From UPXZ01 sp964345395 (GTDB lineage: Bacteria > Bacteroidota > Bacteroidia > Bacteroidales > Paludibacteraceae), in assembly GCA_964345395.1 (NCBI GenBank), contig CAYFRA010000073.1, positions 1 to 6,863 of the forward strand: a stretch of 6,863 bases of DNA, written 5' to 3'. Both the position numbers and the translations under genes were made by a program. The number at the start of each line of letters is the position of its first letter. The first letter of the stretch is position 1. This document shows positions 6,619-6,863 of this stretch, one piece after another. The notes under the pieces were generated by a model. The model had not been told where the DNA came from. It worked only from the letters and a program-made list of their open reading frames with translations, and did not search any database.

Positions 6619-6863
6619 ATGAAAGCAGTATTTTTATCATTCGATCAAGCTCACAAAGAAGATGTGATACGGATATTAGATAAGCAACTTATCCGTGGAT
6701 ATACCATGTGGGATGAAGTGCAAGGGCGTGGTAGTGAAACAGGTGAACCGCATTTAGGTACGCACGCTTGGCCTACTCTCAATGGTTCCATACTCGCAAT
6801 TGTTGAAGATGGCAAAGTAGTTAGGCTCAAAGAATTAGTAAAATCTCTTGATGAAGCATCGCC
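6619..6863 (+). CDS. PII/CutA-like small protein, 5' part only (cut by the window end)
   Basis: The frame is open for 81 codons and runs off the window without a stop. The ATG at 6619 is the only plausible start: an in-frame TAG lies at 6583-6585 and no other start codon follows it. There is no Shine-Dalgarno. The pattern fits a ferredoxin-like PII fold: strand KAVFLSF (2-8), helix (about 12-25), RGYTMWDEVQGRGS (26-39) resembling the end of PII helix 1 and strand 2, a short T-loop-like segment rich in G, H and W (EPHLGTHAWP, 43-52), strand SILAIVED (57-64), and a second helix from about 67. The PII uridylylated tyrosine and longer T-loop are not seen. It follows the RND pump gene on the same strand after 214 bases. 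Proteins of this superfamily occur beside RND pump genes elsewhere and may sense a ligand or metal; a role here is inference. Confidence 0.7.
   Translation, partial: MKAVFLSFDQAHKEDVIRILDKQLIRGYTMWDEVQGRGSETGEPHLGTHAWPTLNGSILAIVEDGKVVRLKELVKSLDEAS

Overview
The window looks like part of a Bacteroidota genome, most likely Bacteroidales. Four things point there: AT-rich sequence, A/T-rich leaders with little or no Shine-Dalgarno, a TAnnTTTG-type promoter element before the first gene, and gene order (outer-membrane factor, then adaptor, then RND pump) like that of the Porphyromonas XepCAB-type efflux operons. Species cannot be told from the sequence.

Layout, all on the + strand: (1) 1-170, a non-coding leader with the promoter of the first gene. 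(2) 171-776, a TetR/AcrR-family regulator. (3) 842-2176, a TolC-like outer-membrane efflux channel. (4) 2213-3238, a periplasmic adaptor (membrane fusion protein) that is a lipoprotein. (5) 3297-6404, a full-length RND pump with intact proton-relay residues. (6) 6405-6618, a 214-base gap holding two separate palindromic structures. (7) 6619 to the window end, the 5' part of a small protein that reads as PII/CutA-like and is cut off by the window edge.

Genes 3 to 5 supply the three parts of a tripartite drug/xenobiotic efflux pump spanning both membranes. The TetR gene is in front, with short gaps (65, 36 and 58 bases) and no convincing internal promoter, so the regulator and pump are probably co-transcribed and self-controlled. 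This part is complete and ordinary: no frameshifts, missing key residues or insertion sequences were seen.

The least ordinary part is the 3' end: a long concentric A/T-rich palindrome (6416-6528), a GC-rich palindrome with long C and G runs (6559-6602), and then a PII-like reading frame next to the pump. A PII-like partner for an RND pump is the best lead here, but the gene is truncated and the functional link is inference.
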